Shown one piece after another: positions 1-6,112 of a stretch of 14,045 nucleotides of DNA. Both the position numbers and the translations under genes were made by a program. Under the pieces are notes generated by a model. That model saw only the letters and a program-made list of their open reading frames with translations, made no database searches and was not told the DNA's origin. Numbering within the stretch: the stretch's first letter is position 1; each line of letters opens with the position of its first letter. This DNA comes from CAZFHP01 sp964519365 (lineage in GTDB: Bacteria; Babelota; Babeliae; Babelales; RVW-14), in contig CAZFHP010000037.1 in NCBI GenBank assembly GCA_964519365.1, positions 1 to 14,045 of the forward strand, given 5' to 3'.

Positions 1-66
1 GTTGTACGTGTGGTTGGCGGGGCATTTGTTAAGATAGTTGGTGTTGTTTATGACGACTCAGTATAA
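1..66 (+). CDS. 3' end of a third SNA-repeat/beta-helix surface protein paralog (partial)
   Basis: The window opens inside a coding sequence. Frame 1 gives 21 codons and then TAA at 64-66. The peptide ends GGAFVKIVGVVYDDSV, which matches the C-terminus of the protein encoded at 1628-3439 (GGAYVEIEGVVFDDSV) nearly residue for residue. I therefore read it as the tail of a tandem paralog with the same beta-helix-like C-terminal region. Its N-terminus lies outside the window. An A-rich 88-base stretch separates it from the next gene, and I see no convincing terminator there. Confidence 0.8.
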   Translation, partial: VVRVVGGAFVKIVGVVYDDSV

Positions 67-154
67 ACACGACGTGATAAACACAATACGATAAAAACGA
101 GATGAAAAAAACGAGATGGCTTAGTCTAAAAAAATAAAAAAAGGGGAAGTGTAG

Positions 155-1438
155 ATGAATACAGTTTTCAGGAGTCTCGCATTAGTGAGTGTCGTTTTCA
201 TAAGTGTTGGGTTTATGAGCAGTACGCTTTTTGCAACGCTTAATTTTACGAATTATGATGCAAGCATTGCCATTAAAACGTCGAATTCAAAACTTGGGTT
301 ACGAAAAGCAGATCAGGTAATCGGCTGGTCAGAGTTTTCGATTATCAAAAAGTTTGGCAACGAAGGTGCGAGCCAGTGGGTTGAAGGGTATACTGATGAC
401 GTTGTGATTAGTCAGGAGGGAAGTCAGGATCCGACAACGATTCTTATCGTCTCAAACAGTAATGCAATAAACTATGGGATAAAGAATAACAGTAATGCGA
501 TCGTTAACTTACCAGGCAGTGGTGCGTTTACGGAACAAGAAAAAGCAGATTTGCTGGAAGACGTGCGCACGCAGAGCAATGCGTTTGTCTATTGCTGTAA
601 GAACGTAAGCAATAGTTTAACGTATGGGCTGAAGAATAACAGTAATGCTATTGTTGCGCTCTTGCCGGGCGCGTTTAGTGAGGCTGAAAAGCTTGAAGCG
701 CTTGAAGATATACGCACGACGAGTAATGCGTTTTTGTATTGCTGCAAGAATGTAAGTAATGCACTTGTGTATGGGATACGAACGAATAGCAATGCGATTA
801 CAGATTTACTTGAAGGAGAGTTTACGCTTGAAGAACGGGTGGAGCTTTTAGAAGATATTCGAACGACGAGTAATGCATTCTTGTATTGCTGCAGGAACAC
901 AAGTAATGCCCTTGTGTATGGGATACGAGCGAACAGTAATGCGATTACGAGTTTACCATTAAAAGTCTGTGGATGTTCTAGTGAGTGTGAACCTGTTGCG
1001 CGGGCCCAAGATATTCAAGCCCTTCGAGACGCTCGCTACGCTCGCCCTCAGGGCGAACGGGGAAGGGGGCGCGCGTTGCCCGTCGGAAGCCACCCAGGCG
1101 AAGTCGGAAGCCACCTAGGCGAAGTCGGAAGCCACCCAGGCGTAGGAGAATGGAGCTCTGATAATAAGTATCTAGCTATGATTAAAGACCATGGTTCTTG
1201 CGATGGGGTACTTGTGTATGCATATGATCATGAAACTGACGAGTTAACAAGAATAGCTCATGTGCGCGTGGCTGACGGTGTGTATGTGTATTCTGTTGCA
1301 TGGGGTGATGATGGGCAGTATCTTGCGATTGGTATTGAAGAGAATAAAGAAGAAGAGGTGTATGTGTATGAGTTTGATAAGACAGCTCAAACGTTACGAC
1401 TTCTGCCAGGTATGGATAAACTCTTGAAGGGTTTTTAG
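155..1438 (+). CDS. exported SNA-repeat protein with a C-terminal beta-propeller fragment
   Basis: A 427-residue protein of a family I cannot name. ATG 155 is preceded by AAGGGGAAG at 141-149. Residues 1-27 form a signal peptide, with likely cleavage after LFA. Residues 28-99 are an N-terminal domain shared with the paralog at 1628-3439, including the identical string ISQEGSQDPTT. From about residue 100 there are 49-residue repeats starting at 141, 190 and 239, each made of SNA units with a YCC pair. Residues 272-278 are Cys-rich (CGCSSEC). Residues 289-330 are translated from a GC-rich palindromic insert and a 21-bp tandem repeat, giving an Arg/Gly-rich and then a Gly-Ser-His-rich segment. 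Residues 331-427 resemble about two WD40-type blades (VYVYSVAWGDDGQYLAIG), far fewer than a complete propeller. It is probably surface-exposed or secreted. A shortened or decaying family member is possible. Confidence 0.75.
   Translation: MNTVFRSLALVSVVFISVGFMSSTLFATLNFTNYDASIAIKTSNSKLGLRKADQVIGWSEFSIIKKFGNEGASQWVEGYTDDVVISQEGSQDPTTILIVSNSNAINYGIKNNSNAIVNLPGSGAFTEQEKADLLEDVRTQSNAFVYCCKNVSNSLTYGLKNNSNAIVALLPGAFSEAEKLEALEDIRTTSNAFLYCCKNVSNALVYGIRTNSNAITDLLEGEFTLEERVELLEDIRTTSNAFLYCCRNTSNALVYGIRANSNAITSLPLKVCGCSSECEPVARAQDIQALRDARYARPQGERGRGRALPVGSHPGEVGSHLGEVGSHPGVGEWSSDNKYLAMIKDHGSCDGVLVYAYDHETDELTRIAHVRVADGVYVYSVAWGDDGQYLAIGIEENKEEEVYVYEFDKTAQTLRLLPGMDKLLKGF
575..976 (+). repeat. 147-bp coding tandem repeat (49 residues), about 2.7 copies
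   Basis: Repeat units begin at 575, 722 and 869, exactly 147 bases apart, with the last one partial. Each unit encodes SNAF-(V/L)YCC, then SNA/SNS-L-x-YG, then NSNAI, spaced 11 residues apart, followed by a charged helix ending EDIRTT. The DNA copies have diverged but keep AGTAATGC and TATTGCTGC. These are protein repeats, not a CRISPR array. Confidence 0.85.
1020..1062 (+). repeat. GC-rich palindromic element, copy A, inside a coding sequence
   Basis: The left arm CCCTTCGAGACGCTC (1020-1034) is followed by a 9-base middle and a right arm GCCCTCAGGGCGAACGGGG (1044-1062), which contains the short hairpin CGCCC-TCA-GGGCG. Both arms recur almost identically at 3730-3784 in an unrelated gene. 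Here it is read as ALRDARYARPQGER. It is far more GC-rich than its surroundings. From memory, CCTTCGA...CTCAGGGCGAACGG elements are dispersed in many bacterial genomes. Confidence 0.8.
1082..1144 (+). repeat. 21-bp tandem repeat, 3 copies
   Basis: Three head-to-tail copies occupy 1082-1102, 1103-1123 and 1124-1144. They start GTCGGAAGCCACC and differ by single bases. They encode VGSHPGE, VGSHLGE and VGSHPGV. The repeat lies 19 bases downstream of palindromic element A and shares its high GC, so the two may have arrived or expanded together. Whole-codon units keep the reading frame open. Confidence 0.9.
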
Positions 1439-1627
1439 TGGTTCGAGACTATTTTTATTGGTCTCACGTTGTTCGACCAAGAAAAATACCTCACCACGAA
1501 CGGGAAGAGAGATGTTTGGTTTCATGTTGTAGGATAATGAAATATCTTGTCACGAATAGGAAAAAAGAATTGAGCTGCGTTATTTTGCTTTGCAAAATAT
1601 CTGGTTGTGAATGAAAGAAGGGAAAGT
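1439..1627 (+). other. intergenic region with two small hairpins
   Basis: This lies between the two repeat-protein genes. GAGAC (1445-1449) can pair with GTCTC (1461-1465) across an 11-base loop. A perfect 8-bp hairpin, TATTTTGC-TTT-GCAAAATA, lies at 1581-1599 upstream of the next gene. Neither is followed by a T-run, so neither is a convincing intrinsic terminator. AGAAGGG at 1617-1623 is the ribosome-binding site that favours ATG 1628 over the in-frame GTG at 1607. Confidence 0.5.
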
Positions 1628-3439
1628 ATGAAGATGCTTTTACAAAGATACGTACGTTTGTGTTGTTTGCTTACATGTTGTTTAGTTGCGTGTTTACAGA
1701 CCTCCCTTTATGCAACGATTCACTTTACGAATTATGCGTCGACATTGGCGCTTAAAAAATCAAATGCGAAACTTGGTTTGAAAAAGATTGATGAGGTTGT
1801 TGGTTGGGGCAATCTATCTATTGTTAAAAGTGGGCAGAAAAAAACATCTGATGCGTGGGTAGAGCAGTATGTAGATGATAGCGTTATCAGTCAAGAGGGA
1901 AGTCAGGATCCGACAACGATGCTGATCTTATCAAATAGTAGTGCGATTAATTATGGGCTGAAGAACAATAGCAATGCTCTTTTAAATTATTCTGGGGGTG
2001 GGGTATTTACAGTGTTAGAGCGGCAAGAATTATTAGAAGATGTTCGAACAGATAGTCATGCATTTGTGTCTTGCTGCAAAAACACAAGTAATGCTTTAAT
2101 TTATGGACTTAAGAATAATAGCAGTACGCTTATTCGTTTACATGCAGGAGTGTTTACGGTACCAGAAAAGCAAGAATTTTTAGAACATGTTTGTACGACG
2201 AGTAATGCATTTTTATTTTGTTGCAAAAACACGAGCAATGCGTTTGCATATAACTTAAAGAATAACAGTAACGCGATTGTTCGTTTGCGCACGCTTGTAT
2301 TTAGCGGGCCAGAAAAGCAATTGGCTTTACAAACTTCACGAACAACAAGTAATGGGTTTTTGTATTGCTGCAAGAATACGAGTAATGCGCTTGTGTTTGG
2401 GATACGAAATAATAGTAACGCGCTTATAAATTGGCCGGGCGGGGCCCTTTGGTCGATATACGAAAAAGATCAGTTGTATGAAACGATTCGTACGTACAGT
2501 AATACGATTATCATGATTAATAATGGTGTGACGATTTATGATGATCATCAGGTGTATGACGATGATGCAATAGAGCAAAACTTTGTGTTTTTCAAAAACG
2601 GCTTCTCGGTCAAGCCCGACAAGACACTAACTCTGGATGTTCCTGTGCCTATATCAGGAAATATTAACTTGGGTGATACGGGTAGTGTATTGTTGCAACG
2701 CGATATGCTATTTGCATCAGATGCGTATTTGACCGGTGGTGGTAAGATTGATGGAAACGGCTTTGCGCTTGTGCTCTCATGTACATTTGCTATACCAGAA
2801 AATGAAACGTTACAGATAACGAGTGATACGATTATTAATGGGCACGGGACGACGTTGTATTTTGAACCGCATGCCCAAATTACAATTGACAATAACGTGA
2901 CGCTTACGCTTAAAAATTTTAGAGTTGAAAGTACACGAAATTCGAATAGCGATCCGATAATTAGTATGAGTGGCTCTGATAGTTGCCTTACGCTTATGAA
3001 CATGGAACTCGCACTGGCTGACGATTATTACGTAAATAATGGGCGCGTGTTTATTCACGATGATGTAATTATTTCTGGGACATCGTCGTTTGTGTATAAA
3101 TCTGAACAAGCAAGTTATGTTGCTCCATTTGCAACGTGGGCGTTTGATAAAGGTTCGCGCTTTTATTACGACCCAAGTGTAAGCGATAACAGTCTTGTGC
3201 GTATGCACAGCAAGACGTCTGGTATGTATTTTGACGGTTCGACACTCGAAGCTGGTAATATGGGCGTACGCTTAAGCAAGGGTTCGCTGTATTTTGATAA
3301 TAACGTTTTGCTCAAGTGCCCTGAGAGCACGCAAATTATTTTCGGCGATCTTTCACAAAGTGACAGCGATCTTGACGTGTACGTTCTCGGCGGCGCATAC
3401 GTTGAAATAGAAGGCGTAGTATTCGATGACTCGGTTTAA
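1628..3439 (+). CDS. exported SNA-repeat protein with a beta-helix-like C-terminal domain
   Basis: 603 residues from ATG 1628. An upstream in-frame GTG (1607) would add 7 residues, but AGAAGGG sits correctly spaced only for 1628 and that start gives a clean signal peptide cleaved after SLYA. The mature N-terminus (TIHFTNY) and ISQEGSQDPTT match the upstream paralog. Repeats with the CCKN pair begin near residues 143, 192 and 241 and run to about 291. Residues 300-603 are rich in short hydrophobic, Asn, Gly and Asp strands (GGGKIDGNGFALVL, TLTLKNFRV, GRVFIHDDVIISG), typical of a right-handed beta-helix or passenger-type surface domain. No autotransporter barrel is visible. The C-terminus matches the truncated gene at the left edge of the window, so at least two tandem copies carry this domain. 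Role unknown; surface adhesion or a structural fibre would be a guess. Confidence 0.75.
   Translation: MKMLLQRYVRLCCLLTCCLVACLQTSLYATIHFTNYASTLALKKSNAKLGLKKIDEVVGWGNLSIVKSGQKKTSDAWVEQYVDDSVISQEGSQDPTTMLILSNSSAINYGLKNNSNALLNYSGGGVFTVLERQELLEDVRTDSHAFVSCCKNTSNALIYGLKNNSSTLIRLHAGVFTVPEKQEFLEHVCTTSNAFLFCCKNTSNAFAYNLKNNSNAIVRLRTLVFSGPEKQLALQTSRTTSNGFLYCCKNTSNALVFGIRNNSNALINWPGGALWSIYEKDQLYETIRTYSNTIIMINNGVTIYDDHQVYDDDAIEQNFVFFKNGFSVKPDKTLTLDVPVPISGNINLGDTGSVLLQRDMLFASDAYLTGGGKIDGNGFALVLSCTFAIPENETLQITSDTIINGHGTTLYFEPHAQITIDNNVTLTLKNFRVESTRNSNSDPIISMSGSDSCLTLMNMELALADDYYVNNGRVFIHDDVIISGTSSFVYKSEQASYVAPFATWAFDKGSRFYYDPSVSDNSLVRMHSKTSGMYFDGSTLEAGNMGVRLSKGSLYFDNNVLLKCPESTQIIFGDLSQSDSDLDVYVLGGAYVEIEGVVFDDSV
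2054..2497 (+). repeat. 147-150 bp coding tandem repeat, 3 copies
   Basis: Units start at 2054, 2201 and 2348. The third is one codon longer. They encode the same SNA/SHA-F...CCKNTSNA...NNSNA pattern as the repeats at 575-976, each with a Cys-Cys pair, but the helix between SNA blocks has diverged (GPEKQLALQTSRTT, for example). A partial leading unit (SNSSAINYGLKNNSNA) precedes them at about 1934-1980. Confidence 0.8.
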
Positions 3440-3473
3440 TGTGCTTAAGTGGTGGGGGAGCCTGCCCTCCCTA

Positions 3474-3499
3474 ATAAGAATGCTGAGAATCATTCTTAT
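3474..3499 (+). other. 9-bp hairpin downstream of the repeat-protein gene
   Basis: ATAAGAATG (3474-3482) pairs perfectly with CATTCTTAT (3491-3499) around an 8-base loop, 35 bases after the TAA of the preceding gene. A GC-rich stem, GGGAG with CTCCC, lies just before it at about 3456-3471. No T-run follows, so it may be part of the interspersed repeat on the other strand rather than a terminator. Confidence 0.45.
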
Positions 3500-3524
3500 C
3501 CTAGCCAATCCTGGTTCAGACAAT
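3486..3524 (-). repeat. interspersed repeat, copy 1 (TTGTCTGAACCA family)
   Basis: Read on the minus strand, this stretch begins TTGTCTGAACCAGGATT and continues GGCTAGGAT. The same opening occurs on the plus strand at 10132 (TTGTCTGAACCACGATT), followed by AGGATT-type motifs. The first 17 bases match at 16 positions. The copies diverge after that. From memory, elements with TCTGAACCAGGATT followed by repeated AGGATT are scattered between genes in various bacteria. Confidence 0.6.
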
Positions 3525-3560
3525 GTAAAAGCTTGACTCTTCTTATTCTAGCGCGTCACA

Positions 3561-3588
3561 TTGTAAGCAGCGTATGTATGCGTATTTT
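3561..3588 (+). promoter_or_regulatory. possible sigma70-type promoter of the four-gene operon
   Basis: TTGTAA (3561-3566) and TATTTT (3583-3588) are separated by 16 bases and lie 29 bases before the ATG at 3617. Both hexamers match the consensus at 4 of 6 positions. TTGACT at 3533 is a better -35 box but has no matching -10 box at 16-18 bases. Weak evidence. Confidence 0.3.
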
Positions 3589-3616
3589 AAATGTTTAATA
3601 AAACTCGTGTGATGCT

Positions 3617-4981
3617 ATGATTCTTAAAAACGTACTTTGTTTTTTTTTGAGTTTATTTATTTTTATGCCCAATAGCTTTGGGAAAACAAGTATACAACGT
3701 CTTGTTCAAGAGCATAAGCAAAAGAAAAACCCTTCGAGACGCTCCCCTTCGACAAGCTCAGGGTCGCCCTCAGGGCGAGCGGGGGCACGCAAAAAAAAGA
3801 AAAAGCGTGCAAAAAAAGCGCGAATAAAAAAAAAGAAAAAGCGTAAGAAAAAAGAGCCTGTATATCCAGAGATTCCCATAAAGAAAAAGGGCGATAAGAC
3901 AATTGTGCCAATTTGTACGTCTTTCCCATTAAAGGGCGATCATTCGATTGTTGGTAAAAAATTACTTGCAGGGACAAAAAATTATCTAAAAGTTTTTAAG
4001 AAATTTTTGAAAATAACGAACGAGAAAGACTTTGGTTACAAGATTGTTCATAAGGGCAATAATAATCTTGTTAACGAGCGAGGCCTGAAAAAAATAAAAA
4101 AATTATTGAAAAAATCACCTGTTTTTACGGGGTTATTAAGCACTGATATACTTCTTGCGCTTTTGCCCATGATCAAAAAGAAAAAGCTTGTAACGTTGTT
4201 TCCAACAGACGGGGTGAAAGAGATACGGGAGAAAAAAAACGAAAATATTGTGTACTTTCGGGCATCACATGAAGATGAGATGAAAGCGCTTGCCTGGTAC
4301 ACAATTAGTGTAAAACGACGACGAAATATTGCGATTTTTTATGAAGAAAGTGCGTGGGGTGACGATGTTTTAGAATCGTTAAAAAAAGTTTTGAAAGACT
4401 ATGGGGTTGAGCCAATTATGATTTCAGCGTATCCGCAGGGAACTGTTGAGATTGGGTATGCGCTTGGGAAAATAGCAGCCAAAGCGCCGAGTGCAATTTT
4501 TTGCATAGCCAACCCAAGAGCTGCGTATAGCTTTATTCGAAAGGCTTTGAACAAAGGTCTGCACAAATGCTTGTTTGTTGGCCCGTCTCGTTTGAGCACG
4601 ATTCAGCAGTTATTAAGGTCGTCTCGGGGCTTTGATGTTGTTGTCAGTTCGGTCGTGCCGTATAGTAAAAAAAGTGAGTTGCTTATCGCTCAAGAGTTTA
4701 GAAAAGTAATGAAACGGTTTTTAGCAAATCGCGATGACTCGCCTTTTTATTTTGAGGCATATATTAATCTAGCGTTACTTGTTGAAGCACTTAAACACAT
4801 AAAGAAAGATGTAACGATAGGAAAGATTATTGGTGAATTAGAATCGTTTAAAGATTTTGATTTTAAAGGGCTTAAGCTTAATTTTGATCCAAAAACCCGA
4901 ACGCTTTGTTCTGATGTTTGGATTAATCCTGGCATAGATAAAAAATGGATAAAAGCACAGGCGAGTAAGAAAGATGTTTAA
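3617..4981 (+). CDS. periplasmic binding protein, type I (Leu/Ile/Val-binding-like)
   Basis: 454 residues. Residues 1-22 are a signal peptide (a hydrophobic run ending in NSFG). Residues 25-92 form an unusually basic linker, with long Lys/Arg runs at 58-79 and an Arg/Ser/Gly patch (38-57) translated from a palindromic DNA insert. Residues 95-440 read as a two-lobe type I periplasmic binding fold (Peripla_BP_6-like). An early beta-alpha unit contains PLKGDHSIVGKKLLAGTKNY. It is followed by FTGLLSTDILLALLPM, then RRRNIAIFYEESAWGDDVLESLKKVL, typical of the second-lobe hinge. SAIFCIANPRAAYSFIRKA and a C-terminal FYFEAYINLALLVEAL complete it. It should bind a small solute, perhaps an amino acid, but the ligand cannot be told. 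There is no ABC permease or ATPase nearby. Instead the next gene overlaps by 8 bases and encodes an ion channel homolog. The Shine-Dalgarno site is weak. Confidence 0.78.
   Translation: MILKNVLCFFLSLFIFMPNSFGKTSIQRLVQEHKQKKNPSRRSPSTSSGSPSGRAGARKKKKKRAKKARIKKKKKRKKKEPVYPEIPIKKKGDKTIVPICTSFPLKGDHSIVGKKLLAGTKNYLKVFKKFLKITNEKDFGYKIVHKGNNNLVNERGLKKIKKLLKKSPVFTGLLSTDILLALLPMIKKKKLVTLFPTDGVKEIREKKNENIVYFRASHEDEMKALAWYTISVKRRRNIAIFYEESAWGDDVLESLKKVLKDYGVEPIMISAYPQGTVEIGYALGKIAAKAPSAIFCIANPRAAYSFIRKALNKGLHKCLFVGPSRLSTIQQLLRSSRGFDVVVSSVVPYSKKSELLIAQEFRKVMKRFLANRDDSPFYFEAYINLALLVEALKHIKKDVTIGKIIGELESFKDFDFKGLKLNFDPKTRTLCSDVWINPGIDKKWIKAQASKKDV
3730..3784 (+). repeat. GC-rich palindromic element, copy B, with a nested second element
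   Basis: The left arm CCCTTCGAGACGCTC (3730-3744) is identical to copy A at 1020. The right arm GCCCTCAGGGCGAGCGGGG (3766-3784) differs from copy A by one base. The middle, 3745-3765, reads CCCTTCGACAAGCTCAGGG plus TC, itself a recognisable copy of the same kind of element, so copy B looks like an element inside an element. It is translated as PSRRSPSTSSGSPSGRAG, a different frame from copy A. It interrupts a Lys-rich linker rather than a folded domain. Confidence 0.8.
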
Positions 4982-6101
4982 GAATTTATCAATCAAAAAA
5001 ATTTTTAACGTTCATGATGCCCAATTTAAATTTACGATTTTTGTATTGCTGTTCGTATATGTTCTTGGATTATTTGCGTTTTCTTTAGTGCGTTTTCGTT
5101 CTGATGATCCAGAGCAACATCTTGATGACATTAGTTTGGAGATGCGTAAAAAATATCAAGATTTTTCTGCTCTTGTTCGTACAGGTTTTTACATAAAAAA
5201 CTTTCCTGTTTTTGATTTTGTGAAAAATAACTTTGTTATCGATGGGTCGATATGGTTTGAGTTTAACGCAAATGAAATTATGCTTGAAACCATTGAAAAA
5301 TTTTCTTTTGAAAATAGCAGCAATCTACATAAATCTACCCCAGATATCAGAATTTATGATGATAAAATTTTTGCAAAATACAATGTTAATTTTGATTTAA
5401 AAACAGAACTAGATTTTCGGCGTTTTCCATTAGAAGATCACAGGTTGTCGATTATTTTAACCAACGATTTTGTTTCACCAACAGAGATGTATTTTGATGA
5501 TGCGGCTGAAGCATTATCGTTTTCTATATCGCCAAAAGCGTTCACACCAAACTGGAAAGTGCATACCTTACGTGCACAGTCAGGATATGCGTCGTTGGAG
5601 CTTGATCAGTTTGATAAAGCGAGAAAAACAATGAATCCAAAGGTTGTCTTTGGTATTAATTTTAAAAAGACAGGCATAAAAAAAATCATGGTTATTTTTA
5701 TTCCATTATTTGCAGCTGTGTTTTTTGCCTTATTTACTTTTCTTATGAGCCTAACAAACTTTATTGGGAAGTTTCGTTTAGCAATTACATCTGTTACTGC
5801 GTTACTGGGATATCGCTTTGTTATTGAGCAGATGAGTCCAAAAGTTGGGTATTTTACGACGACAGATACGATTTATATTTTTCTTTTAGTTTTTTCATTT
5901 GTCTTGTTTATGTTTCAGTTGCTTATGGCCCGACAACATGCATTAATTGTTTCTCGTCGTGAAGCCGCAAAAAAAGCGGGTGAGCAGATTAGTGAACACG
6001 CTGTTTTAACAACAGTAATATTAGAAAAGATTAACAGTTATGTGTATTTAGCTGTTGTTATAATTTTTGTTACGATGGTAACATATTTAATCATGATGTA
6101 A
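4974..6101 (+). CDS. pentameric ligand-gated ion channel homolog (prokaryotic Cys-loop-type family)
   Basis: 375 residues. A hydrophobic segment (18-40) is an N-terminal signal or anchor. Residues 55-225 fit the extracellular beta-sandwich: VRTGFYIKNFPVFDF and FVIDGSIWFEF match the beta1-beta2 region, and LDFRRFPLEDHRLSI at 146-160 matches the family's FPxD loop signature, without the cysteines, as in bacterial members. NWKV at 193-196 is a further family landmark. M1 is about 235-258. M2 is about 266-286 (FRLAITSVTALLGYRFVIE). The M2-M3 loop SPKVGYFTTTD at 288-298 matches the family LPKxxYxTxxD pattern. M3 is about 298-318 and M4 about 355-374. It should form a pentameric inner-membrane channel gated from the periplasm. 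The start overlaps the binding-protein gene by 8 bases, implying translational coupling, so the binding protein may deliver or be its ligand. Ion selectivity cannot be assigned. Confidence 0.75.
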   Translation: MFKNLSIKKIFNVHDAQFKFTIFVLLFVYVLGLFAFSLVRFRSDDPEQHLDDISLEMRKKYQDFSALVRTGFYIKNFPVFDFVKNNFVIDGSIWFEFNANEIMLETIEKFSFENSSNLHKSTPDIRIYDDKIFAKYNVNFDLKTELDFRRFPLEDHRLSIILTNDFVSPTEMYFDDAAEALSFSISPKAFTPNWKVHTLRAQSGYASLELDQFDKARKTMNPKVVFGINFKKTGIKKIMVIFIPLFAAVFFALFTFLMSLTNFIGKFRLAITSVTALLGYRFVIEQMSPKVGYFTTTDTIYIFLLVFSFVLFMFQLLMARQHALIVSRREAAKKAGEQISEHAVLTTVILEKINSYVYLAVVIIFVTMVTYLIMM

Positions 6102-6112
6102 GGGAGTGTGGG

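Noticed and set aside
589..900. Minus-strand open frame with repeated LLVVRISS and FLQQYKNA strings
   Set aside because: The repeats simply mirror the 147-bp coding repeat of the plus-strand gene; a similar shadow occurs at 2101-2373.
575..976. Possible CRISPR-like regular repeats
   Set aside because: The period is 147 bases with no spacer/repeat alternation, and the repeat keeps the protein frame throughout, so it is a protein repeat.
1581..1599. Perfect 8-bp hairpin as a terminator of the first repeat gene
   Set aside because: The stem is AT-rich, there is no T-run after it, and it is 143 bases from the stop codon.
1607..1627. GTG start at 1607 for the second repeat protein
   Set aside because: ATG 1628 has a well-spaced AGAAGGG and gives a normal signal peptide; the GTG overlaps that ribosome-binding region.
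4974..6101. Reading the second operon gene as an ABC permease, given the adjacent binding protein
   Set aside because: It has one N-terminal and four C-terminal hydrophobic segments, a long extracytoplasmic beta-type domain with FPLED, and no permease EAA-type loop; the pattern fits a pentameric channel instead.
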